Below, in pieces: positions 21,650-31,629 of a stretch of DNA of 64,000 nt. How positions within the stretch are numbered: position 1 is the first letter of the stretch; each line of letters begins with the position of its first letter. The DNA lies in the NCBI RefSeq assembly GCF_036898095.1, contig NC_090767.1, forward strand, positions 31,692,352 through 31,756,351, read 5' to 3'. The notes under the pieces were generated by a model. It saw only the letters and a list, made by a program, of their open reading frames with translations, was not told the DNA's origin and did no database searches. This DNA is from Palaemon carinicauda. Lineage: Eukaryota; Arthropoda; Malacostraca; Decapoda; Palaemonidae. The translations under genes were made by a program, and so were the position numbers.

Positions 21650-22690
21650 ACTGCTGCCAAGGAATAGAAAAAGTCATGGTAGTCATAGTCCAAAGTAGAT
21701 AGTAGCAGGGAAAAAACACATAACCAGTTTTTACTTTTCCGATAGAGTTCTGCTTCATAAATGAAAAGACAAAGGCAAACGTGTCTTAGCTCACTACGGG
21801 TTGCAAGTGTGCAAGAGCCTGTGCCTAGTCTTAGCTTGGAGAATCTCTCCTGGCAAACCAACATTTTCTTTCCCTTGCAATCAGTATTGAGTAAGACTGT
21901 AGCTCACACAACTCCATATCAACTTCAATTAGGTTGTTAAGTGACTGAAGAATAATTTACAGCTTCTTGAAGTATCTAAATCTGTTTTCCAATTGAAGAT
22001 ATTTGGCAAAAACCATAAAAAGTCGGACTTCACATCATCTGTCATGAGATTGCAACAGGATGAACGGTATGCAACGCCGCTCTTTCTTAAGGAAGCACTG
22101 AATAGTAACAGCTTCCTGTGGAAAGCTTCAATGTACCCAACCAGTTGAAAAACATTTTGTTACTTGCCTTGTAAACGCATATAAATAGGTGGTTATATCT
22201 GTGAGAAAAGCCAGAGCAAATAAAGTATATAGGAAGTAAAGATGTCAGTGAACCCTACCCAATTTAGCCAACTGTACGTCACTAAATTCATTGTTCAATT
22301 CTTCAAGGAAAATAATAGATTTTCTGTGTCGTTGTGACTTTAACACCTCTGATTACATTCCCTAGTCTGACCACACTGTGTGGATGGCATCATTAATATG
22401 TAGGCCTATTACCTTGCCAAATAATAATTCTTTGTGGATAATGAAGTGCAGAGTGATACAATCATATCTATTTTCCCTGAGTGAGCTAAGCAAACTCCCT
22501 TATTGACAGTCAAAGATCTTGCACCATCTGTTACAGTACACAAGCTTTTTTAAAATCCTCCATATTCGTTGACAACTGACTCACGTGCAGCATAAATATC
22601 CGAGATTCTTGTACAACCATTTAAAAAAATTTTCATCTTCTTAACATAAAGGTGGGTTTACAGGGTTGGACGATTTGTCAAACCAGGTTG
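21650..22690 (-). pseudogene. hAT-like transposase relic, copy 1 (left arm)
   Basis: Reading the minus strand across several frames gives, in order: a stretch before AARESVVNEYGG; CIVTDREKALTVNKGVSLV and MIVSHCNAL (compare the VTDGAPAMxG..HCIIHQ region of ZBED5/GTF2IRD2-type domesticated hAT transposases); a FxxRFRDFKKL-like piece; NNPIEVDMELCELQSNSIL; and a C-terminal SFMKQNS.K-like dimerisation segment. The family match is from memory and all frames are broken. The third copy (39427-39657) preserves the best piece. The right-arm copy is split by a Gypsy insertion. Confidence 0.5.
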
Positions 22691-22794
22691 TCGAGACTGT
22701 TTGTCAAATGATTTGAAGAGGCGGAGTCAGTCATAAAGGCATAAAGTTTTTTGGACAATGAAGTCCCACCCACATAAGTCAGGTGACCCATTCT

Positions 22795-24086
22795 TGTGTG
22801 CGTTGATGCATTCTTGAGTGGGTTGCCAGCGTCTGCAGACTTCCCAGACCTTTTTACTTCTGTAGGCAGTCTTGTGGTGGCCAAAACATTAGCAGTTGAA
22901 ACAGTGTAGTGGCTCAACATCCAGGTCAACTATGGGGAACTTTCCCTAGAGTCCAAGGTCTAATTTTGCTGGAATCTTTCAGAGGAAAATGTCTATAATT
23001 CTCCTGATGTACTGCTTGTGGCTGCCAAAATGACGTTCTACATGATGAACGTTGCTGCAATCACTGATGAAATACAGCGGCATGTCGGTAGGGAAGTTAC
23101 AAACAACTGCCTTCTTTAACTTCTTCACTGGATCCAGATAGGTCAATGAAGCCTCCTTCTAGAGGAAGATGGGACTGTCGTGGTATTCTGGGGTGATGAT
23201 AAGAAAACCCTTAAGGTAGGTTCTGACTCTGATCTTGATGCTTGGTTTAGATGTTGCAATCAGTTACCGTTGCATAGAAGGGGGCTTCTTTCACAGCTGT
23301 TAGCTTGAATTTTGGAAGCTAATTTGGGTCGATTGTGGTAGGCCGTGGCTCTGGATCAGTTTTAACAGCTGAGGTGAGAGTAGAAGTTCCTTCCTCAAGG
23401 AGATGAGTCAATCATCTGGTACAGTTGCAATCAGGAAGATGGGTCTCTGCACGAGCAGGGTCCCGCGTGTCAGTGGCCATATCAATATCCATGTCAAGAC
23501 TTGGGGTGCTGGAACGTGGTGAGCCAGCTGAAGCGGAGTCCAGGGCTGGGGCGTTGGCAGGTGGTGTGGTGGTTCTTCTTCTCTTCTTCTTATTCTTTGC
23601 AGCAGGAGTCTCCACAGGAGAGGGAGAGGAGAAAGGCATGGTGACAGTAGCTCTGGGAGTGCCCTTATGAGGATGATGAAAGGTGTAGGGAAGAGTCCTC
23701 TTAGTAGTCTTCTTGTCAAGTTCTAAAATCATATCAAGTCTGCCAGGAGGATTCCAGTCACGGATGGTTGTAGTAGTGGATTTCAGTGGAAGGGTTTCCT
23801 TATACAATGGAGGCTCCCTGTTTCTTCCAGTCATGATGCGGGACATGAGGTCTTGGTACAGACTACACAAGTCATATTTGCACCTTGCATTGTAATTGAC
23901 AAAGTCATAACTGTATTGCTTAGCTAGTCCCAGTTTTCCAGCCAAGGAGAAGGCATAGTCAGCAATGTCTTCACGGTGTTAGAGGTATGCTATGAATATC
24001 TTGCAGTTTTTGCAACAGGCTCGACAGTGGAATTTGTCCCAGACATAGCAGAAATGGCAGACGAAAGTGTCGTCTTAGTTACTCAT
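22795..24086 (-). pseudogene. LINE ORF1 relic (left arm)
   Basis: Starts at ATG 24086 (minus) with a Cys-rich N-terminus (FVCHFCYVWDKFHCRACC), then LAKQYSYDFVNYNARCKYDLCSLYQDLMSR, a Pro/Ser/Thr-rich linker (SPSPVETPAAKNKKKRRRTT), CNCT and a degraded knuckle region (FNCQRFGHHKTACR in its right-arm partner). The organisation matches the intact ORF1 at 19718-21286, so it is a related family, but stops occur at about 23410 and beyond. It continues straight into the hAT-like relic with no ORF2. The partner is at 47975-49257. Confidence 0.7.
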
Positions 24087-24567
24087 CTGTAGGTCAACTG
24101 CTAACTAAAGGGCAGAGAACTACAGCCCACCAGCAGAAATCAGGACTACATGCTAGTGTCCCCTGTGCCGGGTAAGCCTGGGAGGGAACTCGGTGTCCCT
24201 TGTGAAGGATAAAAAGGTTCTTGAGCTGGCAGGGAGATCCTCTCCCAGGATAGTATATGGCTGGCACAAAAGTGGCCATACACCCTTGATCAAGAATCGT
24301 GCCATAGGATTACCAAACGCTGTTGGATATATCATAAGAGAGCAATCCTATTCTATCCTTTGGTAAACAGAAGTTGATTCAACCGGAACGGTGAATTGGT
24401 CAGATGTGAAATATTAGACTAGGCTGACTGAATTCTGACAAGTATAGGGCAAGCCTTATCTATGATATAGTTATGTAAATTTTAAGCTTTTTTGCCAAAA
24501 ATACATTTGTTTAAGACTTTTAATTCAGTTTGTAATATATGAGGGTGGATGTAGTTCATTGTGACAG
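24087..24567. other. Left-arm flank of the ORF1 relic, no gene seen
   Basis: Matches the reverse of 47490-47974 closely (for example the GTGCCxTAGGATTACCAA region). It may be the LINE 5' UTR. Open frames here are short and lack recognised motifs. Confidence 0.5.
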
Positions 24568-25665
24568 GTGTCCATCCATCCATATACCAAGGCACTTCCC
24601 CCAATTTTGGGGGGTAGCCGACACCAACAATGAAACAAAACAAAAAGGGGACCTCTACTCTCTATGTTTCTTCAGCCTAATCAGGGACTCAACCAAGTTC
24701 AGCTGGTACTGCTAGGGTGCCACAGCCCAACCTCCCACATTTCCACCACAGATGAAGCTTCATAATGCTGACTCCCCTACTGCTGCTACCTCCGCGGTCA
24801 TCTAAGGCACCGGAGGAAGCAGCAGGGCCTACTGGAACTGCGTCACAATCGCTCGCCATTCATTCCTATTTCTAGCACGCTCTCTTGCCTCTCTCACATC
24901 TATCCTCCTATCACCCAGAGCTTTCTTCACACCATCCATCCACCCAAACCTTGGCCTTCCTCTTGTACTTCTCCCATCAACTCTTGCATTCATCACCTTC
25001 TTTAGCAGACAACCATTTTCCATTCTCTCAACATGGCCAAACCACCTCAACACATTCATATCCACTCTAGCCGCTAACTCATTTCTTACACCCGTTCTCT
25101 CTCTCACCACTTCGTTCCTAACCCTATCTACTCGAGATGCACCAGTCATACTCCTTAGACACTTCATCTCAAACACATTCAATTTCTGTCTCTCCATCAC
25201 TTTCATTCCCCACAACTCCGATCTATACATCACAGTTAGTACAGTCACTTTCTCATATAGAACTCTCTTTACATTCATGCCCAACCCTCTATTTTTTACT
25301 ACTCCCTTAACTGCCCCCAACACTTTGCAACCTTCATTCACTCTCTGACGTACATCTGCTTCCACTCCACCATTTGCTGCAACATATTATAGACCCCAAG
25401 TACTTAAACTGATCCACCTCCTCAAGTAACTCTCCATTCAACATGACATTCAACCTTGCACCACCTTCCCTTCTCGTACATCTCATAACCTTACTCTTAC
25501 CCACATTAACTCTCAACTTCCTTCTCTCACACACCTTTCCAAATTCTGTCACTAGTCGGTCAAGCTTCTCTTCTGTGTCTGCTACCAGTACAGTATCATC
25601 CGCAAACAACAACTGATTTACCTCCCATTCAGGGTCATTCTCGCCTACCAGTTTTAATCCTCATC
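24568..25665 (-). mobile_element. RTE-like LINE, 5'-truncated 3' end, left arm only
   Basis: The minus strand carries the RT C-terminal half and a 3' UTR ending CCAAAATTGGGGGAAGTGCC..GGTATATGGATGGATGGA, that is, a (GGAT)n tail. The right arm at about 47480-47495 reads straight across the same flanks (GACAGGTGTAAACTTAC on the reverse strand), so the element is an insertion in the left arm or a precise loss in the right. No clear target duplication is visible. Confidence 0.75.
24829..25612 (-). pseudogene. LINE reverse transcriptase, C-terminal half, one frameshift
   Basis: The first piece (25612 to about 25370) begins MLFADDTVLVADTEEKLDRL: the catalytic FADD turn of RT followed by the helix typical of non-LTR RTs, then VNVGKSKVM and FKYLGSII. 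One extra base near 25385 shifts the frame into the second piece, EADVRQRVNEGCKVLGA onward, which carries YRSELWGMK, FEMKCLRSMTG and NVLRWFGHVERM and ends RARNRNEWRAIVTQ. These C-terminal motifs are characteristic of RTE/CR1-like elements of invertebrates. Apart from the frameshift the sequence is clean, so it is relatively young. Confidence 0.8.
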
Positions 25666-26179
25666 CAAGCACTTACTTAATAATTGTCCAATGTCTTTCT
25701 GGGAACTTGTTCATTTGAACTGAAATGCGAGAAAAGGAAGCTAGATTTACAATTTACTAAATATTATGATTTAGTGGTTATTAAGAGTGGAGCTGGTTGG
25801 GTAGCAAACATGAGGTTGAGGCTTAGTCTTAGGGTAAGATAGCTAGGATTACTGCTGCCCCGGTAGTTAAGAATACGGCTCCTAGGTTAGGTTAGGGGAA
25901 AACCTTATGTCAATTTGCTTTCTTATGTTTGTTTTTGTTTTAAAATGAGGGTTTTCCGTCGTAAGTTTAGAAATTCTACACCCAGTCTGTTCCAATAGCC
26001 TTCAAAGGTTCAGTAATGTATATTAGCCCTTATTTCTCCACTGAAAAGGAGGATTCGATTTTACGCCGTGTGAATCTTTTCTTGTCCAGCTCATCACTAC
26101 CAGATAACTCTGACAATTTAGCCCACCAGTCATCGCCTGTATACAATTGTATGATAGTGGCTACCTTTATATATTATTC

Positions 26180-26350
26180 TGGCTTACTCAGAATACAGCA
26201 GTGTAAGGGGGGTCGCAGGGGTCGTTAGCCCCCCTTAGGTAAGTAGGTAAGGACATGGATTGTAGGTTAGGTGGGAATATATAGGTTAGTTGACGTCCAT
26301 TTTTAATCCACGCTGGAGGAACTGGCCGCTGATATACAAAGGCTCCTTCA
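26180..26350 (+). repeat. Dispersed hairpin repeat, copy 2
   Basis: CAGAATACAGCAGTGTAAGG, GGGGTCGxAGGGGTCGTTAGCCCCCC hairpin region, GGTAAGTAGGTAAGGACATG, TTGTAGGTTAGGTGGGAA, GCTGATATACAAAGGCTCC. Same layout as copy 1. Confidence 0.65.
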
Positions 26351-26997
26351 ATCGCATGATAATATCAAGTAATCGATTGGTCGCTTGTATGTCATATTAG
26401 ATAACAGATTGTAGAAAGATTGTCGGTTCTTAGAATGCTCAAGACTTAATCACTGATACAACATATTGAATGTTAAGAATACCGGAAGAAAGAGCATTTG
26501 TTTGATAAATCCTTATTTTTAAAATAAGTAAAAATTGATAATAAGAAGTTTATGTTTGGATATTGAAAATTTTATACATTAAAGAGTTATTTACATATAA
26601 GTATTATATATTCGCAAGTTTTCTCATTTGCAACAGAATCATATAACCTACTAAGTACAACATATCATCTCAGTCTAACTGGTCACAAGAGTTCTAATTT
26701 CGGGGCGCTTGTGCTAGATCTGGTGCATTTCTGGAGAATTTAGGATATTTGTTTTATATTTCACGCCATTACCAAATGTAGAAATTTTCCCACTGAAAGT
26801 ATATAATTTGATAAACTGGCTGCCCTTCAGAGTTTTTTTTACCAACATGACTTATTGAAACTATTTCAGCTTTATAATTGTTATATATCGCTAAAAATTA
26901 TTTAGCATATCGTAGAAGTTCATGTTGCGTGCTTTAAATAATAGAAATGGCAACAAGCTCCCTCTAGACATCCGGTGCTTGATATATTGCAATCCTT

Positions 26998-27035
26998 TTG
27001 CTGGACACGGGCTCTTACGTTGGCAGCCCGTAGCT
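26998..27035 (-). repeat. Short hairpin related to the LINE 3' UTR hairpin
   Basis: On the minus strand TACGGGCTGCCAACGTAAGA..GCCCGTGTCCAGC pairs ACGGGCT with AGCCCGT. The right arm has it at 46126-46165, and the upstream hairpin of the ORF1-only LINE (19110-19143) is similar. Confidence 0.5.
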
Positions 27036-27131
27036 AAACAACTGAAAACATTATCAAGGCTCTCAAAAGGAAATTGAAGCCTTTTTAAAAGTAAATAAGT
27101 AATTAATTGCATCAAGTAATTATGTAAATTA

Positions 27132-27526
27132 ACGGATTTTGAGCGAAGCGAAAAATCTATTTTTGGGTGAGATAGCCATGACGTCCTGATGGAAGGTTCC
27201 TTCAGTAGCTTCCTTGGGTATATTTAACTGCAGGGATATTCCCAGAGAATTAAACTAAAGGTTATCACAGAATTCTAACTTTTGGTGCGAGTACCCTAAA
27301 GGTTTCCCTCTAGGATATCGTATATCAACAGGGGACATATGTATTAACATGCTACATAGCTATCTGCACCCCATATAGAGTTAACACTTTGATATGGAAA
27401 GGTGGAGAATAACTGGAGAGCCGTTCCACAGTTACACTCGTCCGTGGCTGCTTTTGGTACTCGAAACGTAAACAAACGGGCGCCATTGCTAAATGACGTC
27501 ACGTCCGTCCTCATCCTGAGGCCAGC
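27132..27526. repeat. DIRS copy B inverted terminal repeat, 3' side
   Basis: From ACGGATTTTGAGCGAAGCG; shares CCATGACGTCCTGATGGAAG, TTCAGTAGCTTCCTTGGG, TTTCCCTCTAGGATATCG and AATGACGTCACGTCCGTCC with the reverse complement of 34249-34590. The unique outer tip (about 44 bases) differs from the other end. Confidence 0.9.
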
Positions 27527-27598
27527 TCCTTGCTAATTTCCATGATACAGCAGGACAGTGCGGGGCCTGAAAGGCTGGACTAGAATAATCGGGAGGGT

Positions 27599-27697
27599 CC
27601 ATCAGGACGTCATGGCTATCTCACCCAAAAATAGAATTTTCGCTTCTCTCAAAATCCGTTTTTTGGGGCTCAAGCCATGACGTCCTGATGGAAGTGT
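27599..27697. repeat. DIRS internal complementary region
   Basis: Bases 27599-27659 are the reverse complement of the first 61 bases of the element with about 2 mismatches. Bases 27660-27697 match the reverse complement of the last 38 bases of the element. The junction reads AAAATCCGT|TTTTTTGGGGCTC, equal to the two ends fused. Confidence 0.92.
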
Positions 27698-28540
27698 ACC
27701 AGAGAATTAATGTATCGTGGAAAATTTTTCCCTTTTTAAGTAAGTGCCAAGGGCTCCGAATAGAGGTATGTAATGTGTCCTCGTTAGAGGTTCCGTGGGG
27801 ATCCAGCTTCCTGCCCCCCTGGCAGAGAAGTCCCGGCGGATCATACCAAAATCCGAAGTGGTCATTGAAGGGCTACTCACCCTGCGGAGAGTTCGTGCAG
27901 GACTCGGAGACAAGACAGAAGGTTAATATTCGGGTAGGAATATTCTCAAGTATAGACAAGTGATGATTAATCACTACACTCCTTGGAGGAGAGATCAATC
28001 TGGTCTCGAAGGCAGGACGAAGGTAAGTATTCAAGTAGGAATATTATACAGCATGAGTGAGTATATAATACAGGTAATTTTATATTATTCTTCTCATTCC
28101 AAAGAGAAGGGGTTAAATGAAACTATGACAATCATGTATTTCATAATAATAATAGGAGCGAAGAGAGACGCACATGTAATAAAATAGACATTTTATTTCA
28201 TAGATTGCAGATTATAGTGATAACAATTGCAATGAAAGGTGAAAAGTTAATTTACAATAATAAGAATAATGTACAGAGAAAATAAAAGAGTTCAATCTTG
28301 AATCTGAAAGAAATTTCACTTTTAGAAACACAAGTTCCGGAGGAACGTCAGTCTTTTTCAAAGAAAAACACATCATGCCCTAGGGCATATGGCACTCATG
28401 TGAGGTCTATGACATTTCACCTTGATAAGAACAGTCTATTAGAAACACTAAGTGTCCATGAAATCACTCTGTATCATACAAGGGTCAACACAGGCACCCG
28501 GAGAGTTAAAGTCCCAAGTAACTCGCTGTTCTATGCATAG
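27698..28540 (-). other. DIRS 3' untranslated region
   Basis: Between the recombinase stop (28541) and the internal complementary region. AT-rich around 28080-28300, with no motif-bearing frame. Confidence 0.6.
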
Positions 28541-29560
28541 TTAAACGGCAGGTTTCATAACACTACCTGCGGCTACCACGAAATGTTTAACTTCATGCTC
28601 TTGCTTCACATAGTGCTTGAAGAAAACGCGCGACGATTTCCACCCTGTGAAGCTCTTGAGGCTTTCGAAATCCATTCTCTAGAAGAAATTCAGAGAGGAC
28701 GCGACTTTTTTAGGATCATGACCTGCGGGTGTACTGTCAGGATCCGCTCTGCGAATGAAGTAGGTGATTTTCGCTCTTAGTTGTTTCAGTGACAGGTCAC
28801 TACCCGATGTTTCTCCTTTGAAGAGTTGACCTCTACCGAAGTCTGAAGTTCTTCGAAGAGAGACCTTAAGACTCTCCACTGGGCATAGAGAGACATCTTC
28901 CTTCAGGGTGGGTAATTCATTCTTTGCGAGAAACGTCGAATCAGGGAAGAGGGTAAGTTCTCCTGTATCTGTGAACAGGATATGACCCTCATCTCTTGAC
29001 AATGCCACTATTTCGCTGACTCGGGCTCCCAAGGCGAGAGCAAAAAGGAAGATAAATTTTTGAGTCAGGTCCTTTAGAGGGCACGAATCGTTGTCCAGGT
29101 TAGAGGCAAAATGGAGCACTTTATCCAGGGACCAGGAGATAGGTTTTGGCGGAGGTGCTGGGCGTAGTCTAGCGCATGCCTTTGGTAGTTTATTGAAGAT
29201 ATCGCTGGACAGATCAATCTGGAGAGCGTACAGTAGTGGTCTAGTCAAAGCCGATTTGCAGGTGGAAATCGTGTTGGCTGCTAAGCCTTGTCCATGAAGG
29301 TGAATGAAGAAGGACATGCAAAAATCAATGGTGATTTCCGTAGGATTTTTTGCTTTGACGAACGAGACCCACTTTCTCCAGGAAGATTCGTATTGCCGTC
29401 GTGTGGATTCGGTCTTGTATTCCTCGAGGAAGTCTAGACTTTTCTTCGAGATCCCAAACCTTTTCTTTGCGGCCAGGGAGAGAAAATCATGAGATGAAGG
29501 TCCCTGACTTTCAGTGATGAAGCGAAGACAGTCGACTTCTGTACTTGTTGAGAGAGAACT
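28541..29560 (-). pseudogene. DIRS tyrosine recombinase (YR), one nonsense codon
   Basis: Starts about 29560 in a region overlapping the end of the RT ORF in another frame. The N-terminal SAM-like domain has LEEYKTESTRRQYESSWRKW and LAANTISTCKSAL. The catalytic domain has Arg I in LGARVSEIVALS. The HxxR box reads GHDPKKVASSL, where the expected Arg II is Lys. The nucleophile Tyr lies in VFFKHYV downstream. An in-frame TAG at 28679-28681 falls between the HxxR box and the Tyr, and the frame then runs on to a stop at 28541, so translation would end before the nucleophile. In active elements this enzyme integrates the circular cDNA in the nucleus, replacing a DDE integrase. Altered Arg II and the stop both predict inactivity. 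Confidence 0.9.
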
Positions 29561-31629
29561 GGGCCCGGGAGGGGGATCAGCGTGGGCTGCAGCTCCAGGA
29601 CCAGGGGGTACCAATTGCTCCGGGGCCACTTGGGAGCCACTAGGGCCGCTGTCCCTTTGAAGGTTCTTATTTTGGAGAGGACTTTCAGCAGAAGGTTGGG
29701 GGGGAGGGAACAGGTATATCCTGGACCATCTGTTCCAATCCAGTGACATGGTATCCACTGCTTCTGCCTTGGGGTCCTCGTACGGGGCCACATATCGAGG
29801 AAGTTGATTGTTGTCGCTCGTTGCGAAGAGATCGATCTGAAGTTTCGGGACTTGGCGAGAGATGAAGGAGAATGATCTTGCGTCTAGAGACCATTCCGAC
29901 TCTATTGGGCTTATCCGTGATAGAGCGTCCGCCATCACGTTGCAGAATCCTTGTAGGTGAACTGCAGACAGGTGCCATTTCTTCTTTTCTGCCAGACGAA
30001 AGATTGGAAGAAGTACCTGATTTATCTGGGGCGATCTCGAGCCCTGACGATTGAGATATCTGACTACCCCCGAGTTGTCCAGAGTCAGATGGATGGGGAT
30101 CGAGGGAGGCGGGGAGAGTTTCTTCAGGGTGAGAAGAACCGCCATGGCCTCCAGGATGTTGATGTGAAATGTCTTGAATAGGGGAGACCATGTTCCCTGA
30201 ACCTGTCGTTGGTGGGAGTGACCTCCCCAACCCTCCAGTGAAGCGTCCGTGTGGATGTTGATCAATGGAGGTGGGTGTTGAAGAGGAATGGACCTTTTCA
30301 GGGCCTTCGCTTCCGACCACGGCTTTAATAGTAAGCGAAGTCTGTTTGGAAGCCGCCTCTTGAGGTCTCTTCGAGCGATGGATGCGGAACGTCTCCAGAC
30401 TCCCGCGGCATCCTTTAGCTGTGCGCGAAGCACTGGGTTTGTCACAGAGGCGAACTGTAGAGAGCCTAGAACTTGTTCCTGCTGTCGTCTTGAGATCCGT
30501 TTGGATTTCAGCAGTCTTCTGACAGACCCTGCTATTTCCTTCCTTTTCTTCTGTGGGATGGAAAGGCGGTGTGACTGAAGATCCCATTGGATTCCCAACC
30601 ATTGGAACTTCTGAGCTGGAGAGAGGCGAGATTTCTCGGTGTTTATCTTGAATCCCAGATGTTCTAGGAACTGGGTGACTTTGTTGCAGGCTCTTACACA
30701 ATCTTCGGGCGATGTCGCCCAGACCAGCCAGTCGTCTAGGTAAGCCATCACTTGGACGCCGCGAAGGCGGAGCTGTTGGACGATGGCATCTGCCAGCTTG
30801 GTGAAGATCCGTGGAGCCCGTTGAGCCCGAAGGGCATGGCCCTAAAGGCGTATCTTTTCCTTTGGAGTCGAAATCCTAGGTAGGAGGAAGCGTGATGATT
30901 CATTGGAACGTGCCAGTAGGCATCCGCTAGGTCTATGGAGACCGTGTAGGCCCCTTGAGGCAGAAGGGTCCTTATTTGTTGGAGAGTCAGCATCTTGAAC
31001 TTGTTGTTCGCAATGAACTTGTTGAGGGGGGATAAGTCTAGAATGACTCTGAGTTTGTCGGAGTCCTTCTTGGGAACGCAAAATAGTCTCCCTTGGAACC
31101 TGGTTGACTTTACCCTCCTGATCACCTTCTTGTTCAAGAATTCTAGGACATATTCTTCCAGGAGGGGGGTTGACTGTTGGAAGAATTGCTGGAAGGCTGG
31201 GGGTGGTTGCGTCCAGCTCCAGCCTAGTCCCTTCTTGACGATGCTGTGTGCCCAGGGATCGAAGGTCCAATGATCCTGGAATTGGCGGAGTCTTCCTCCC
31301 ACCGGAAGCACTTCATTGCTTCTGGTGTCCCGAGGGTTTGCCACCTCGGCCGCTAGCTCCCCTTCCTCCTCTGCCTCTGGAGGGGCGGCGAGACGAATCT
31401 CTGCCGGAACCTCTGCTTGAGCCCCTACCTCTGGGACGAAAGGTAGTAGCATGTTGCTCGAATGCAGGGGTAAAGAATGGTGACTGCGACACCACCGGCT
31501 GGGTGACCAACTGAAAGGTCTGCTGTGGCTGTGCTGCCACTTGGGGAGTAGCGAAACCCGGAAACTGCCGTCTCTGTTGACGTTGCTGGGGTTTCGGTTT
31601 CTGGGACTTCCTCTTAGGTTGAGGGCCAT
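29434..31629 (-). pseudogene. DIRS reverse transcriptase-RNase H, two frame breaks
   Basis: The N-terminal piece (31629-30748) overlaps the Gag C-terminus in another frame, as is usual in DIRS. RT motifs: VPKKDSDKLRVILDLSPLN, TVSIDLADAYWHVPM (first catalytic Asp), FRAMPFGLN. A frame break near 30817 precedes the piece with MAYLDDWLVWATSP (catalytic LDD), LGFKINTEKS and FQWLGIQWD. RNase H follows with INIHTDASLEGWGG (Asp), FHINILEAMAVLL (Glu), LTLDNSGVVRYLN (Asp) and NVMADALSR. Then comes the DIRS-specific LQIDLFATSDNNQLPRYV..DW region, perhaps the Dam-like methyltransferase homology. A run of seven C near 29700 shifts the frame, so the continuation (KVLSKIRTFKG to 29434) lies in a different frame from the RT. 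Without that shift RT and YR would be separate overlapping ORFs. Confidence 0.9.

Larger units (their letters stand above)
25666..27131. other. AT-rich left-arm block up to the DIRS insertion
   Basis: Reverse-collinear with about 46031-47480. It contains a hairpin-repeat copy (26180-26350), a short ORF relic (26891-27115, also read at 46189-46383 with NMNFYDMLNN and YFQWENF) and an ACGGGCT..AGCCCGT hairpin at 26998-27035. The ORF relic is conserved between arms but I do not recognise it. Confidence 0.6.

Noticed and set aside
23412..23945. Host coding exon encoding a Pro/Ser-rich protein
   Set aside because: The same frame continues into degraded CCHC knuckles and recurs in the other arm, so it is LINE ORF1.
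27595..27700. CRISPR-like or integron-like attachment site
   Set aside because: It is fully explained as the DIRS internal complementary region.
29685..30701. 338-residue open frame overlapping DIRS RT-RNase H
   Set aside because: Ser/Pro-rich composition typical of a shadow frame; the overlapping frame has all RT and RNase H motifs.
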